Below are positions 8,924 through 16,927 of a DNA stretch of 64,000 bases, piece after piece; position 1 is the stretch's first letter; each line of letters opens with the position of its first letter. The stretch is from NCBI RefSeq assembly GCF_014297465.1, contig NZ_JACORT010000008.1, positions 1 through 64,000 of the forward strand, read 5' to 3'. The notes under the pieces were generated by a model. It ran no database searches. It saw only the letters and a list, made by a program, of their open reading frames with translations, and had not been told where the DNA came from. This DNA comes from Ramlibacter cellulosilyticus (GTDB lineage: Bacteria > Pseudomonadota > Gammaproteobacteria > Burkholderiales > Burkholderiaceae_C). Position numbers and translations under genes: made by a program.

Positions 8924-8985
8924 GCCGCCGGGCCGCCCCAAGGCTCATAGCCCCGCAGTGCGCAGCACGGAGGGTAGTCCAGTGA
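8920..8985 (+). CDS. Possible 21-aa bridging peptide between mrpC and mrpD
   Basis: The ATG at 8920 overlaps the mrpC stop (ATGA). The frame runs 21 codons, beginning MSRRAAPRLI, and its TGA at 8983-8985 overlaps the proposed GTG start of mrpD at 8982 (GTGA). It therefore joins two genes by stop/start overlaps on both sides. The first 29 nt also contain a perfect inverted repeat, ATGAGCC (8920-8926) and GGCTCAT (8942-8948). The peptide is basic (Arg-rich) with no membrane segment. It may be a translational coupling device rather than a functional protein, or simply a repeated spacer element. Whether it is translated is unknown. Confidence 0.4.
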   Translation: MSRRAAPRLIAPQCAARRVVQ

Positions 8986-10583
8986 GTGCGCTCGCGACCC
9001 TCGTGCAGCAGCACCTGGCGGTGCTGCCCGTGCTGCTGCCGCTGTTCACCGCGGCCGTCCTGCTGGCGCTCGGGGACGGCGCGGGCGGCCACGGGCAGCC
9101 GGCGCTCACGCGCGCACGCACGGTGTCGATCGTCTCCGCGGGCATCGGGCTGCTCGCCGCGATCCAGCTCGCGCTCGATGCCGGCGACGGGACCTGGCGC
9201 GTGTACCGCCTGGGCGACTGGGCCGCGCCCTTCGGCATCGTGCTCTCGGTGGATCGTCTCTCCGCCCTGATGGTGCTGCTCACCGCCGCGATCGCGCTGC
9301 CGGTCGCGGTGTATGCGAGCGGCGGGTGGGACGCGCACGGCCGCCACTTCCACGCGCTGCTGCACTTCCAGCTCATGGGCCTGAACGGCGCCTTCGTCAC
9401 GGGGGACCTGTTCAACCTGTTCGTGTTCTTCGAGGTCCTGCTCATCGCCTCCTACGTGCTGCTGGTGCACGCGCAGGGCCGCGAGCGCTTCCGCTTCGGC
9501 GTGCCCTACGTGGTGCTCAACCTCGCGGCGTCGGCGCTGTTCCTGGTGGGCGTGTCGCTGGTGTATGCCGCCACCGGCACGCTGAACCTGGCGCACCTGG
9601 CGCTGCGCGTCGGGCAGGTGCCCGCGGCCGACACGGCCCTGCTGCAGGCCGGCGGCATGCTGCTGCTCGTGGTGTTCGGCTTCAAGGCGGCGCTGCTGCC
9701 GCTGCATCTCTGGCTGCCGGGAACGTACGCGGCTGCGTGCGCACCGGTGGCGGCGCTGTTCGCGCTCATGACCAAGGTCGGCGTGTACGCCATCCTGCGG
9801 GTCCATGGGGTGATCTTCGGCGACTCGGCGGGTGCGTCCGCGCAGCTGGTCGCCGGCTGGCTGCTGCCCCTCGCCCTCGCGAGCAGCGTGGTGGCCGCGC
9901 TGGGTGCGCTGGCGGCCGGCACGCTGCCGCGGCTGGTCGGCTGGCTGAACATCGCATCCGTCGGCATCATCCTCGCCGCGCTCGGCCTGTTCACGCCCGG
10001 CGCATGGTCCGCCGCCATGTACTACACGATCAACAGCACGCTGGTGATCGCCGCGCTGTTCCTCCTCTCCGAACTCGTGGGCGCGCAGCGCGGCGAGGTG
10101 GGCGAGCGGCTGGAGCCCGCGGGGCCGGTGGCGCAGCCCGCGCTGCTCGGGACCATGCTGCTGCTGCTGGCCGCTTCCGTGATCGGGCTGCCGCCGCTGC
10201 CCGGCTTCCTCGGCAAGCTGATGATCCTGCAGTCGGTCGGCGGCGACGCGACGCCGTGGGTCTGGGGCATCGTGCTGCTCGTGGGCTTCTTCTCGCTGGT
10301 GGGGCTGGCGCGCGCCGGCAGCCTGCTGTTCTGGGCCGTCGAGCCGGGGCGCAGCGGCGGCGCGTCGGGCGCGAGCCCGCGGCTGCTGGCCGCGACGCTG
10401 GCCCTGATCGCGATGATGGTGGCGCTGGCGGCCTGGGCCGGGCCGATGAAGCGCTACACGGATGCCGCCGCCCGGCAATTGCAGGACCGCGAAGGCGCCG
10501 CGCGCGCCGTGCTCGGGCCGGCGCTGGGCGCCGGCACGGTGCGGCCCTACCGGGCGCAGGACGCCCTGGGAGCAGGCAAGTGA
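8982..10583 (+). CDS. mrpD: Cation/H+ antiporter subunit D (NuoM/N-like)
   Basis: About 533 aa and 14 predicted helices, related to the proton-pumping subunits NuoM/NuoN. Channel features include FNLFVFFEVLLIASYVLL (Glu in helix 5) and FGFKAALLPLHLWLPGTYAA (Lys in helix 7). The start is taken as GTG 8982, because GGAGGG (8969-8974) stands 7 nt upstream; a GTG at 8958 in frame is possible but lacks such a site. It ends overlapping mrpE (GTGA). Together with MrpA it is expected to carry ion translocation. Confidence 0.92.
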   Translation: MSALATLVQQHLAVLPVLLPLFTAAVLLALGDGAGGHGQPALTRARTVSIVSAGIGLLAAIQLALDAGDGTWRVYRLGDWAAPFGIVLSVDRLSALMVLLTAAIALPVAVYASGGWDAHGRHFHALLHFQLMGLNGAFVTGDLFNLFVFFEVLLIASYVLLVHAQGRERFRFGVPYVVLNLAASALFLVGVSLVYAATGTLNLAHLALRVGQVPAADTALLQAGGMLLLVVFGFKAALLPLHLWLPGTYAAACAPVAALFALMTKVGVYAILRVHGVIFGDSAGASAQLVAGWLLPLALASSVVAALGALAAGTLPRLVGWLNIASVGIILAALGLFTPGAWSAAMYYTINSTLVIAALFLLSELVGAQRGEVGERLEPAGPVAQPALLGTMLLLLAASVIGLPPLPGFLGKLMILQSVGGDATPWVWGIVLLVGFFSLVGLARAGSLLFWAVEPGRSGGASGASPRLLAATLALIAMMVALAAWAGPMKRYTDAAARQLQDREGAARAVLGPALGAGTVRPYRAQDALGAGK

Positions 10584-11098
10584 AGACGACACCCCATACC
10601 CCCGCCGGCGACCGCCGCTGGCTGGCGCACCCCTGGCTCAGTGCCGTGGTGTTCGCGAGCTGGCTGCTGCTGCAGGGCTCGCTCGCGCCGGTGCACTGGA
10701 TCTGGGCCGCCGTGCTCGCCCTGGTGCTGCCGTGGATCGCGCACGACTTCATCGACACGCCCGTCGTCCCGGTACGCGCCGGCGCCGCGATGCTGCGCCT
10801 CGCCGCCTGCGTGCTGTGGGACATCGTGCGCGCGAACCTCACCGTCGCGCGGCTTGCGCTCGATCCGACGCGCGAGCCGCGCCCGGCATGGCTGCGGGTG
10901 GACTCCAGCCTGCAGGACCCGCGGGCGCTCGGCCTGCTCGCCACCATCATCACCATGACGCCGGGTACCGTGTCCTGCGTGATCGACGAGGAGCGGCGCC
11001 GCATCCACGTGCATGCGCTCGACGCCGGCGACCCGGCCGCGGTGGTGGCCGAGATCCTGGAGCGCTACGAACGGCCGTTGCAGGAGATCTTCGGATGA
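10580..11098 (+). CDS. mrpE: Cation/H+ antiporter subunit E
   Basis: 172-aa membrane subunit of the Mrp/Pha antiporter. The GTG start at 10580 overlaps the mrpD stop. Two hydrophobic helices near residues 20-55 and a third at about 68-88 (CVLWDIVRANLTVARLAL) precede a soluble tail with the family motif GLLATIITMTPGTVSCVID and the ending LEILERYERPLQEIFG. It belongs to the MrpE family (PF01899-like). Its role is structural in complex assembly. It ends in ATGA shared with mrpF. Confidence 0.9.
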   Translation: MKTTPHTPAGDRRWLAHPWLSAVVFASWLLLQGSLAPVHWIWAAVLALVLPWIAHDFIDTPVVPVRAGAAMLRLAACVLWDIVRANLTVARLALDPTREPRPAWLRVDSSLQDPRALGLLATIITMTPGTVSCVIDEERRRIHVHALDAGDPAAVVAEILERYERPLQEIFG

Positions 11099-11364
11099 TC
11101 GCCTGGGCACTGGACTTCGCCATCGCCTGCGTGGCGATCGCCCTCGCGCTCGCCGGCTGGCGCCTGCTGGCCGGCCCCGAGGCGACCGACCGCGTGCTGG
11201 CGCTGGACACGCTGTACGTGAACACGGTGGCGCTCGTGCTGCTGCTCGGGCTGCGCTTTCGCAGCGACCTGCTGTTCGAGGCGGCGCTGGTGATCGCGAT
11301 GCTGGGCTTCATCGCCACCGTGGCGCTGGCCCGGTTCGTCGCCCGCGGGGACGTCGTGGAATGA
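11095..11364 (+). CDS. mrpF: Cation/H+ antiporter subunit F
   Basis: 89 aa with three transmembrane helices. The ATG at 11095 overlaps the mrpE stop. The family motif GPEATDRVLALDTLYVNTVALVLLLG is present, with the conserved acidic residues of the first loop. It is a small subunit of the Mrp antiporter and lies 10 nt before mrpG. Confidence 0.9.
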   Translation: MIAWALDFAIACVAIALALAGWRLLAGPEATDRVLALDTLYVNTVALVLLLGLRFRSDLLFEAALVIAMLGFIATVALARFVARGDVVE

Positions 11365-11374
11365 GGAGAGGAAG

Positions 11375-11710
11375 ATGAACCTGCACCCCGTGGTGGAGGC
11401 CGTGGTGGCGGCGCTCCTGGTCGTGGGCGGCGCCTTCGTGCTGGTGGGCGCGATCGGGCTCGTGCGCTTCCGCGATTTCTTCATGCGCCTGCATGCGCCC
11501 ACCAAGGCCTCGACCCTGGGCGTCGGGGGCGTGCTGCTCGCGAGCGTGCTGTGGCACTGGTCGCACGGCGCCTGGGCCGGCCGCGAACTGCTGATCACGC
11601 TGTTCCTGTTCATCACCGCGCCGGTGTCCGCCAGCCTGCTCGCGCAGGCGGCCTTGCACCTGCGCGTGCGGTCGACGGCCGAAGTGCCGCGGGAGATCGA
11701 GCGCGACTGA
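11375..11710 (+). CDS. mrpG: Cation/H+ antiporter subunit G
   Basis: 111 aa with three helices and the conserved MrpG stretch GAIGLVRFRDFFMRLHAPTK followed by STLGVGGVLLAS. It is preceded by GAGAGGAAG as ribosome-binding site. It is the last gene of the operon; a strong bidirectional terminator lies 4 nt after its stop. Confidence 0.91.
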   Translation: MNLHPVVEAVVAALLVVGGAFVLVGAIGLVRFRDFFMRLHAPTKASTLGVGGVLLASVLWHWSHGAWAGRELLITLFLFITAPVSASLLAQAALHLRVRSTAEVPREIERD

Positions 11711-11714
11711 AAGC

Positions 11715-11740
11715 AGAAGGGGCCCCGCGGGGCCCCTTTG
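11715..11740. terminator. Bidirectional Rho-independent terminator between mrpG and dctM
   Basis: GGGGCCCCGCGGGGCCCC at 11719-11736 is flanked by AGAA on the left and TTTGCTT on the right. It serves mrpG on the plus strand and, with TTCT on the other side, the convergent dctM. Confidence 0.85.
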
Positions 11741-11742
11741 CT

Positions 11743-13536
11743 TCACTTCTTCTGCGTTCCGAAGAGCTCGTCGAGCTTCTTCTGCTCCTCGTCTTCCGAC
11801 GAGGTCGGCGCCGAGGCCGGGTCCGCACCCGGCTGCGCCGGGTTGGCGAAGGGGTCGTTCCCGGGCGTGGCGAACGGGTCGTTCGACGGCAGGCCGGGCA
11901 CGTCGGTGGGCATCTCGATCTTCACCTTGTCCAGGTCCACCTTCTGCTCCACGTCGTGGGAGACGATGCCCGGGAAGGCGATGATCAGGCCGACCATGAT
12001 GATCTGGATGATCACGAAGGGCACCGCGCCCCAGTAGATCTGCATGGTGGTGACCGGCGCGATCGGCTTGCGCGTGAGCTTGTCGACGTACTCCTTGTCC
12101 GGCGCGACGCTGCGCAGGTAGAACAGCGCGAAGCCGAAGGGCGGGTGCATGAACGAGGTCTGCATGTTCACGCCCAGCAGCACGCCGAACCAGATCAGGT
12201 CGATGCCCAGCTTGTCGGCCACGGGGGCGAGCAGCGGCACGACGATGAAGGACAGCTCGAAGAAGTCCAGGAAGAACGCCAGGAAGAAGATCAGGACGTT
12301 CACCACGATCAGGAAGCCGAGCTGGCCGCCGGGGAGGCTGGTGAGCAGGTGTTCCACCCAGCGCGGGCCGTCGACGCCCTGGAAGGTGAGGCTGAAGACG
12401 GTGGAGCCGATCAGGATGAACACCACGAAGCAGGAGAGCTTCGTCGTCGTGTTCAGCGCCTGCTTCAGGAGCGAGAACGACAGGCGACCGCGCGCCATCG
12501 CCATGATGAGGGCACCCATGGCGCCCATGGCCCCGCCTTCGGTCGGCGTGGCGATGCCGAGGAAGATCGTGCCCAGCACCAGGAAGATCAGCAGCAGCGG
12601 CGGGATCAGCACGAAGGTCACGCGCTCGGCCATCCGCGACAGCAGCTTCAGGCCGGTGACCTTGTTGACCAGGGCGACGACGAACGCGAACAGCACGCCG
12701 GCGCACAGCGAGACGACGATGGTCTCGTCGGTCGGCACGGTCGTGACCACCTCGCCCTTCCACCAGCTCACCACGCGGGCCCAGTTCTCGCCGAGGTAGA
12801 TGGCCAGGCCGGCGGAGATGGCGGTGAGCACCAGCAGCGACGGGATGCCGGCCTTGCCGTTGTCCTCGCGGATAGTGCGGGCTTCCAGCGGCAGCGCCGG
12901 CGCCCATTGGGGCTTGAAGATCGCGCAACCGATCACGTACGCGGCATACATGCCGGTCAGCATGAAGCCGGGGATGAAGGCTCCCTTGTACATGTCGCCC
13001 ACGCTGCGACCGAGCTGGTCGGCCAGCACGATCAGCACCAGCGAGGGCGGAATGATCTGCGCCAGCGTGCCGGACGCGGCGATCACGCCCGATGCGAGCC
13101 GCCGGTCGTAGCCGTAGCGCAGCATGATCGGCAGCGAGATCAGGCCCATGGAGATCACCGACGCGGCCACCACGCCGGTGGTCGCGGCGAGCAGGGCGCC
13201 CACGAAGATCACGGCGAGCGCCAGGCCGCCGCGCACCGGGCCGAACAGCTGGCCGATGGTGTCCAGCAGGTCCTCCGCCATGCCGCTGCGCTCCAGGATC
13301 AGGCCCATGAGCGTGAAGAACGGGATGGCGAGCAGCGTGTCGTTCTGCATGATCCCGAAGATCCGCAGCGGCAGCGCCTGCAGCAGCGACTCGGGCAGCA
13401 CGCCCATCTCGATGCCGATGAAGCCGAAGAACAGGCCGCACGCGCCGAGGCTGAACGCCACCGGAAAGCCGAACAGCAGGAACACGATCAGGCCCGCGAA
13501 CATGATCGGGGCCAGGTTCTGTGCGATGAAGCTCAT
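11743..13536 (-). CDS. dctM: TRAP transporter large permease (DctM)
   Basis: 597-aa inner-membrane permease with 12 or more helices, longer than the usual 425-450 aa DctM. It belongs to the long subgroup often annotated as mannitol/chloroaromatic type. It carries an insertion in the middle (about residues 205-265, GENWARVVSWWKGEVVTTV) and a hydrophilic C-terminal tail (about 540-597, rich in Pro, Asp and Lys). Conserved elements are FFTLMGLILERSGMAEDLLDTI near residue 70 and LGIATPTEGGAMGAMGALI in the second half. It takes up organic acids together with DctQ and a periplasmic receptor. No receptor gene is adjacent; the nearest dctP is at 62729. Substrate unknown. Confidence 0.88.
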   Translation of the reverse strand: MSFIAQNLAPIMFAGLIVFLLFGFPVAFSLGACGLFFGFIGIEMGVLPESLLQALPLRIFGIMQNDTLLAIPFFTLMGLILERSGMAEDLLDTIGQLFGPVRGGLALAVIFVGALLAATTGVVAASVISMGLISLPIMLRYGYDRRLASGVIAASGTLAQIIPPSLVLIVLADQLGRSVGDMYKGAFIPGFMLTGMYAAYVIGCAIFKPQWAPALPLEARTIREDNGKAGIPSLLVLTAISAGLAIYLGENWARVVSWWKGEVVTTVPTDETIVVSLCAGVLFAFVVALVNKVTGLKLLSRMAERVTFVLIPPLLLIFLVLGTIFLGIATPTEGGAMGAMGALIMAMARGRLSFSLLKQALNTTTKLSCFVVFILIGSTVFSLTFQGVDGPRWVEHLLTSLPGGQLGFLIVVNVLIFFLAFFLDFFELSFIVVPLLAPVADKLGIDLIWFGVLLGVNMQTSFMHPPFGFALFYLRSVAPDKEYVDKLTRKPIAPVTTMQIYWGAVPFVIIQIIMVGLIIAFPGIVSHDVEQKVDLDKVKIEMPTDVPGLPSNDPFATPGNDPFANPAQPGADPASAPTSSEDEEQKKLDELFGTQKK

Positions 13537-13558
13537 TGTTGTTGTCTCCGTCGGGGGC

Positions 13559-14155
13559 TCAGGCCTTGGCGGCGCGTTCGGCCTGGCGGCGGATCTCCTC
13601 GGCGAGCTCCTCTTCGGGCGTCTTCGCCACCACCTTGACCGTCGGGTCCGGGATCAGCCCGCGCAGGAACGCGATGCGTTTCACGAGTTCGGAGAGGCCC
13701 TGCAGGAGCAGCAGCACGAAGCCGATCGGCATCATCAGGTACACCGGCCAGCGGACCAGGCCGCCGGCGTTGGACGACATCTCGCCGGAGCGGAAGCCTT
13801 GCAGGAAGAAGGGGATGCCGAACCACAGGATCACCAGGCACATCGGCGTGAGGAAGAACAGGAAGCCGATGATGTCGATCCAGATCTGCTTGCGCTTCGA
13901 CAGGCGGCTGGACACCACGTCGATCTTCACGTGCTCGCCCTGCAGCAGCGTGTAGCCGGAAGCGAGGAGGAAGGCCGCGGCGAACAGGTACCACTGCACC
14001 TCGAGGTAGGCATTCGACGAGGTGTTGAAGGCCTTGCGCACGATGGCATTGAGGGCGCTGATGACGGTGGAACCGAGGATCAGCCAGATCACCCATTTGC
14101 CGACCAGGGCGTTCAGCCCGTCGATCGCTCGCGAGAGCTTGAGTAAACCGCGCAT
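13559..14155 (-). CDS. dctQ: TRAP transporter small permease (DctQ)
   Basis: 198 aa with four hydrophobic segments (about 20-42, 50-75, 90-115 and 130-160). The typical TRAP small-subunit pattern is GKWVIWLILGSTVISALNAI followed by LEVQWYLFAAAFLLASGYTL, with a conserved Trp and the EHVKIDVV segment. It lies 22 nt upstream of dctM on the same strand, so the two form a permease pair. The C terminus is charged. No sigma-54-type site was found upstream. Confidence 0.88.
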   Translation of the reverse strand: MRGLLKLSRAIDGLNALVGKWVIWLILGSTVISALNAIVRKAFNTSSNAYLEVQWYLFAAAFLLASGYTLLQGEHVKIDVVSSRLSKRKQIWIDIIGFLFFLTPMCLVILWFGIPFFLQGFRSGEMSSNAGGLVRWPVYLMMPIGFVLLLLQGLSELVKRIAFLRGLIPDPTVKVVAKTPEEELAEEIRRQAERAAKA

Positions 14156-14315
14156 GGTGTCTCCGTCGGAGGCCGAGATGGCCCCCGATTGTCAGGTAGA
14201 GTAGTAAGAAGGAAGATTCTAGGAAGCCCGCCCTGGCCAACCTGACAGCATCGTGACGCGGGTCCTGGGGCAACATCGGTGTTTGTACCGGGTGGACTTC
14301 CCGCCCCCGCATTCC

Positions 14316-15566
14316 ATGTCCGCTGCCTTCGCCGCCATCGACCATCCCGACATGCGCCACGCCTCGCGCGAGCAGCTGTCGCTGGCGCTCATGGACGCGC
14401 GCAACCACACGCTGCAGCTGCTGGCGCGCTTCGAACGCGCCCTCGGCGAGTCCCTGCGCGTCCCCGCTGCCGACGACGTCGTTCCGCCCCTGTGGCTGGC
14501 AGGCCACGTGGCCTGGCTCGCCGAATACTGGATCGCCCGCAATCCGCAACGCGCGCTCGGGCCGCGCTCTCCCGCGGACGGCGTGCGGCTCGCGTCGATC
14601 GAACCGCAGGCCGACGAATGGTTCGACCCGCGGCTCGTGGGCCACGCCGAGCGCTGGAGCCTGCGGCTTCCGGGGCTGGACGCGATCAAGGCCTACCTGC
14701 TCGATACCGTGGAGACCACGCTGGAGCTGCTGGAGCACACGCCCGACGAGGACGACGCGCTCTACTTCTTCCGCATGGCGCTGTTCCACGAAGACCTGCG
14801 CGGCGAGGAGCTGGTGACCATCGCGCAGACGCTCGGCGTGCCCGTCGGCCTCGCGCTGCCGGCCGGCGCGGCGTCGCGCTCTCCCTTGCTGCTGCCCGCG
14901 ACGCGGTGGACGCTCGGCTGGTCCGACGACCGCAGTTTCGCGCTCGACATCGAGCGCGGGCACGAGGCGGTGGACGTGCCGGAGTTCGAGATCGACGCGC
15001 AGCCCGTCACGTGGGCGCAGTACGTCGAATTCATCGCGGACGGCGGCTACGACCGCGAGGAGCTGTGGCATCCGCGCGGCTGGAACTGGCTGGAGCGCCA
15101 GGCCGCCGCCGAGGGCCGGCGCGGTCCGCGGCACGTGGAGCAGATCGGCGTGGCCAGCGGTGCCGTCATGCAGAACATCTTCGGCAAGCCGACGCGCATG
15201 GGCGCGAGCCAGGTCGCGATGCATGCGAGCTGGTGGGAAGCCGAGGCCTGGGCGCGCTGGGCGGGTCGCCGCCTGCCCACCGAGGCCGAGTGGGAGATCG
15301 CCGCGCAGCAGGCCGCGCGCCGCGGGTTCCGCTGGGGCGACGTGCGCGAGTGGACCGCCGGCACGCTGCGGCCCTTCGCGGGTTTCCGCCAGGACGCGTG
15401 GGCGCCGCAGGCGGAGCTGGACGTGGAGACGATGTTCGGCGCCGCGCGGGTGCTGCGCGGGGCGTCGTTCGCGACACGCGCGCGGATGCGGCATGCGAAG
15501 GCGCGGGCGTGGGCGTTGGCGGAGCGGGATGAAGGGTTTGTCGGATTCAGGACGTGCGCGATCTGA
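14316..15566 (+). CDS. EgtB/SenA-like DinB plus formylglycine-generating-enzyme domain protein
   Basis: 416 aa from ATG 14316; an in-frame GTG at 14253 lengthens it by 21 residues without obvious conservation. Residues about 20-175 form a DinB-like bundle (LAGHVAWLAEYW with His64; FHEDLRGEEL with His158). Residues 235-416 form a SUMF1/FGE-type domain (WAQYVEFIADGGYDREELW ... RRLPTEAEWEIAAQQAARRG ... VLRGASFATRARMRHAK). This architecture is that of ergothioneine sulfoxide synthase EgtB and selenoneine synthase SenA, which use non-heme iron. The usual HExxH iron motif reads HEDLR, so one His ligand appears to be missing. No egtD, senB or senC is adjacent, so the substrate is open. Confidence 0.65.
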   Translation: MSAAFAAIDHPDMRHASREQLSLALMDARNHTLQLLARFERALGESLRVPAADDVVPPLWLAGHVAWLAEYWIARNPQRALGPRSPADGVRLASIEPQADEWFDPRLVGHAERWSLRLPGLDAIKAYLLDTVETTLELLEHTPDEDDALYFFRMALFHEDLRGEELVTIAQTLGVPVGLALPAGAASRSPLLLPATRWTLGWSDDRSFALDIERGHEAVDVPEFEIDAQPVTWAQYVEFIADGGYDREELWHPRGWNWLERQAAAEGRRGPRHVEQIGVASGAVMQNIFGKPTRMGASQVAMHASWWEAEAWARWAGRRLPTEAEWEIAAQQAARRGFRWGDVREWTAGTLRPFAGFRQDAWAPQAELDVETMFGAARVLRGASFATRARMRHAKARAWALAERDEGFVGFRTCAI

Positions 15567-15575
15567 GCGCCGTCA

Positions 15576-15714
15576 CGGTGGGGTTCGCTTCGCTCACCTT
15601 CCGCGGCTGTCGCCGCGCCACCCTACAGGGTGCGGCGATATCCATGCAATTGGGCGGCGATATGTAGGGTGGCGACGCGCCAGCGTCGGAAGGTGAGCGC
15701 AGCGAACCCCACCG
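15576..15714. repeat. 139-bp nested inverted repeat between convergent genes
   Basis: Outer arms 15576-15603 and 15687-15714 (28 nt) pair at 27 of 28 positions, with motif CGGTGGGGTTCGCT. Inner arms contain CGCCACCCTACA and TGTAGGGTGGCG. It resembles the widespread GTAGGGTGG intergenic palindromes and is distinct from the GTAGGCTGGGTT family. It lies between two convergent stop codons and could act as a 3' end for both. Confidence 0.8.
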
Positions 15715-15727
15715 CGCGCGCAGCGCG

Positions 15728-16825
15728 TCACCTTCTCCTCTTCGGCGGCAGGTCCCACCAAGGCAACTGCGCCTTCAGACTCAACACCTCGCCACTCCTC
15801 CACGGCACATACCCCGCCAAGCCCGCCAGCTGCTGCCGCCACGCGTCCCCTTGCAGCACCTTCCGCAGCGTCGCGACCGGCGCCTCGTCCAGCGCCTCCT
15901 TGAGGCACACCAGGTAGTACCGCTCCTGCAGCAGCGGCACGAAGTCCAGCCCGCGCGCGCGCGCGGCCGCCTCGATGCCGAGGCCCGCGTCGGCGCTTCC
16001 GGATGCGACGGCTTGCGCCACGGCCGCGTGCGAAGGCTCCTCGCGTGCATACCCGGCGATGTCGCTCGCCGCGATCGCATCGCGGGCGAGCAGCTCCTCG
16101 CACAGAAGCCGCGTGCCGCTGCCGGCGGGCCGGTTCACGTAGCGCGCGCGCCAGCGCGCCACGTCGCGCATGCCGTGCAGCCGCAGCGGGTTGCCGGGCG
16201 CCACCATCAATCCCTCGCTGCGTTCCGCGAATCCGATCAGCTTGTGGCGACCGGGCTGCAGCAACGGCTGGTACGTGCGTTGCGTGACGCTGCCCAGCCC
16301 GGGCTGCTCCGAGCTGTGGAAGCCGGCCAGCGTGCACCGGCCCGCGTTCAGCGCCGCGATGGCATCGACGCTGCCGAGGAAGCGGATGTCCAGGTGCAGC
16401 TGCGCGCGATCGACGGCGAAGCCGCGCAGCAGCGACAAGCCGTCGTCGTGGCTGGCGAACAGCGTGAGCACCTGCGCGGTGTCGTCGAAGGCGACCGCGA
16501 AGGCGCGCTCCAGTTCCGAATGCAGGGCCTCGATCTGCGGCGCGAGCCGCGCCTGCGCCTGCCGTTCGGCCCACAGCAGCTTCTCGCCGAAGGGCGCCAG
16601 GCGCGCGCGCTGGCCTTTCTCCCACAGCAGCAGCGGGTGGCCCAGCTGCGTTTCCCAGCGGCGCAGCTCGCCCCAGACGTGGCGGTAGGAAAAACCGAGC
16701 ACCTTCGCGGCGGCGGAGATCGACCCTTGTTCCTGCACCGCATGCAGCAGGTCGATGAGCGCGTTGCGGACCCAGCCGTCCTGCCGGCGTTCGCCGAAGT
16801 CGTACGAGAGTTCCACCTTGCGCAT
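15728..16825 (-). CDS. ModE-like HTH regulator with periplasmic-binding-protein-like sensor domain
   Basis: 365 aa from the ATG at 16825; a GTG at 16864 would add 13 residues. Residues about 12-75 form a ModE/LysR-type winged helix (GSISAAAKVLGFSYRHVWGE, RRWETQLGHPLLLW). The rest, about 110-355, resembles a PBP-like ligand domain (PF12727-type), not the Mop domains of classical ModE. Motifs such as GRCTLAGFHSSE, VNRPAGSGTRLLCEELL and ASGSADAGLGIEAAAR support this. It is divergent from tupBCA and probably represses or tunes tungstate/molybdate uptake. A candidate operator with arms GCTATG/CATAGC lies in the shared promoter region. The ligand is inferred from position only. Confidence 0.78.
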   Translation of the reverse strand: MRKVELSYDFGERRQDGWVRNALIDLLHAVQEQGSISAAAKVLGFSYRHVWGELRRWETQLGHPLLLWEKGQRARLAPFGEKLLWAERQAQARLAPQIEALHSELERAFAVAFDDTAQVLTLFASHDDGLSLLRGFAVDRAQLHLDIRFLGSVDAIAALNAGRCTLAGFHSSEQPGLGSVTQRTYQPLLQPGRHKLIGFAERSEGLMVAPGNPLRLHGMRDVARWRARYVNRPAGSGTRLLCEELLARDAIAASDIAGYAREEPSHAAVAQAVASGSADAGLGIEAAARARGLDFVPLLQERYYLVCLKEALDEAPVATLRKVLQGDAWRQQLAGLAGYVPWRSGEVLSLKAQLPWWDLPPKRRR

Positions 16826-16855
16826 GGGCCGAGTATGCCGCGCGGCCGCGCGGGC

Positions 16856-16877
16856 GCTATGCACGCGCGTTCATAGC
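16856..16877. promoter_or_regulatory. Candidate ModE-like operator
   Basis: A perfect inverted repeat, GCTATG (16856-16861), 10 nt, CATAGC (16872-16877), in the 102-bp divergent gap. Read as CGCTAT...ATAGCTCG it resembles the CGnTAT...ATAnCG layout of ModE sites. It lies 50-70 nt upstream of tupB and 30-50 nt upstream of the regulator start. The binding protein is inferred. Confidence 0.45.
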
Positions 16878-16927
16878 TCGCAAGACCCGAGCGCGGCCTC
16901 GCGCGCGACCTCTTAGCATCGCGGCCC

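Noticed and set aside
14156..14252. TTGGCCAGGGCGGGC upstream of dctQ as a sigma-54 promoter
   Set aside because: The GG at -24 is present but the -12 GC is out of register and TTGC is absent.
16826..16927. Moco or tungsten-cofactor riboswitch upstream of tup or mod genes
   Set aside because: The leaders are too short (tupB gap 102 bp shared by two genes; modA upstream is occupied by repeats) and no aptamer-like fold was recognised.
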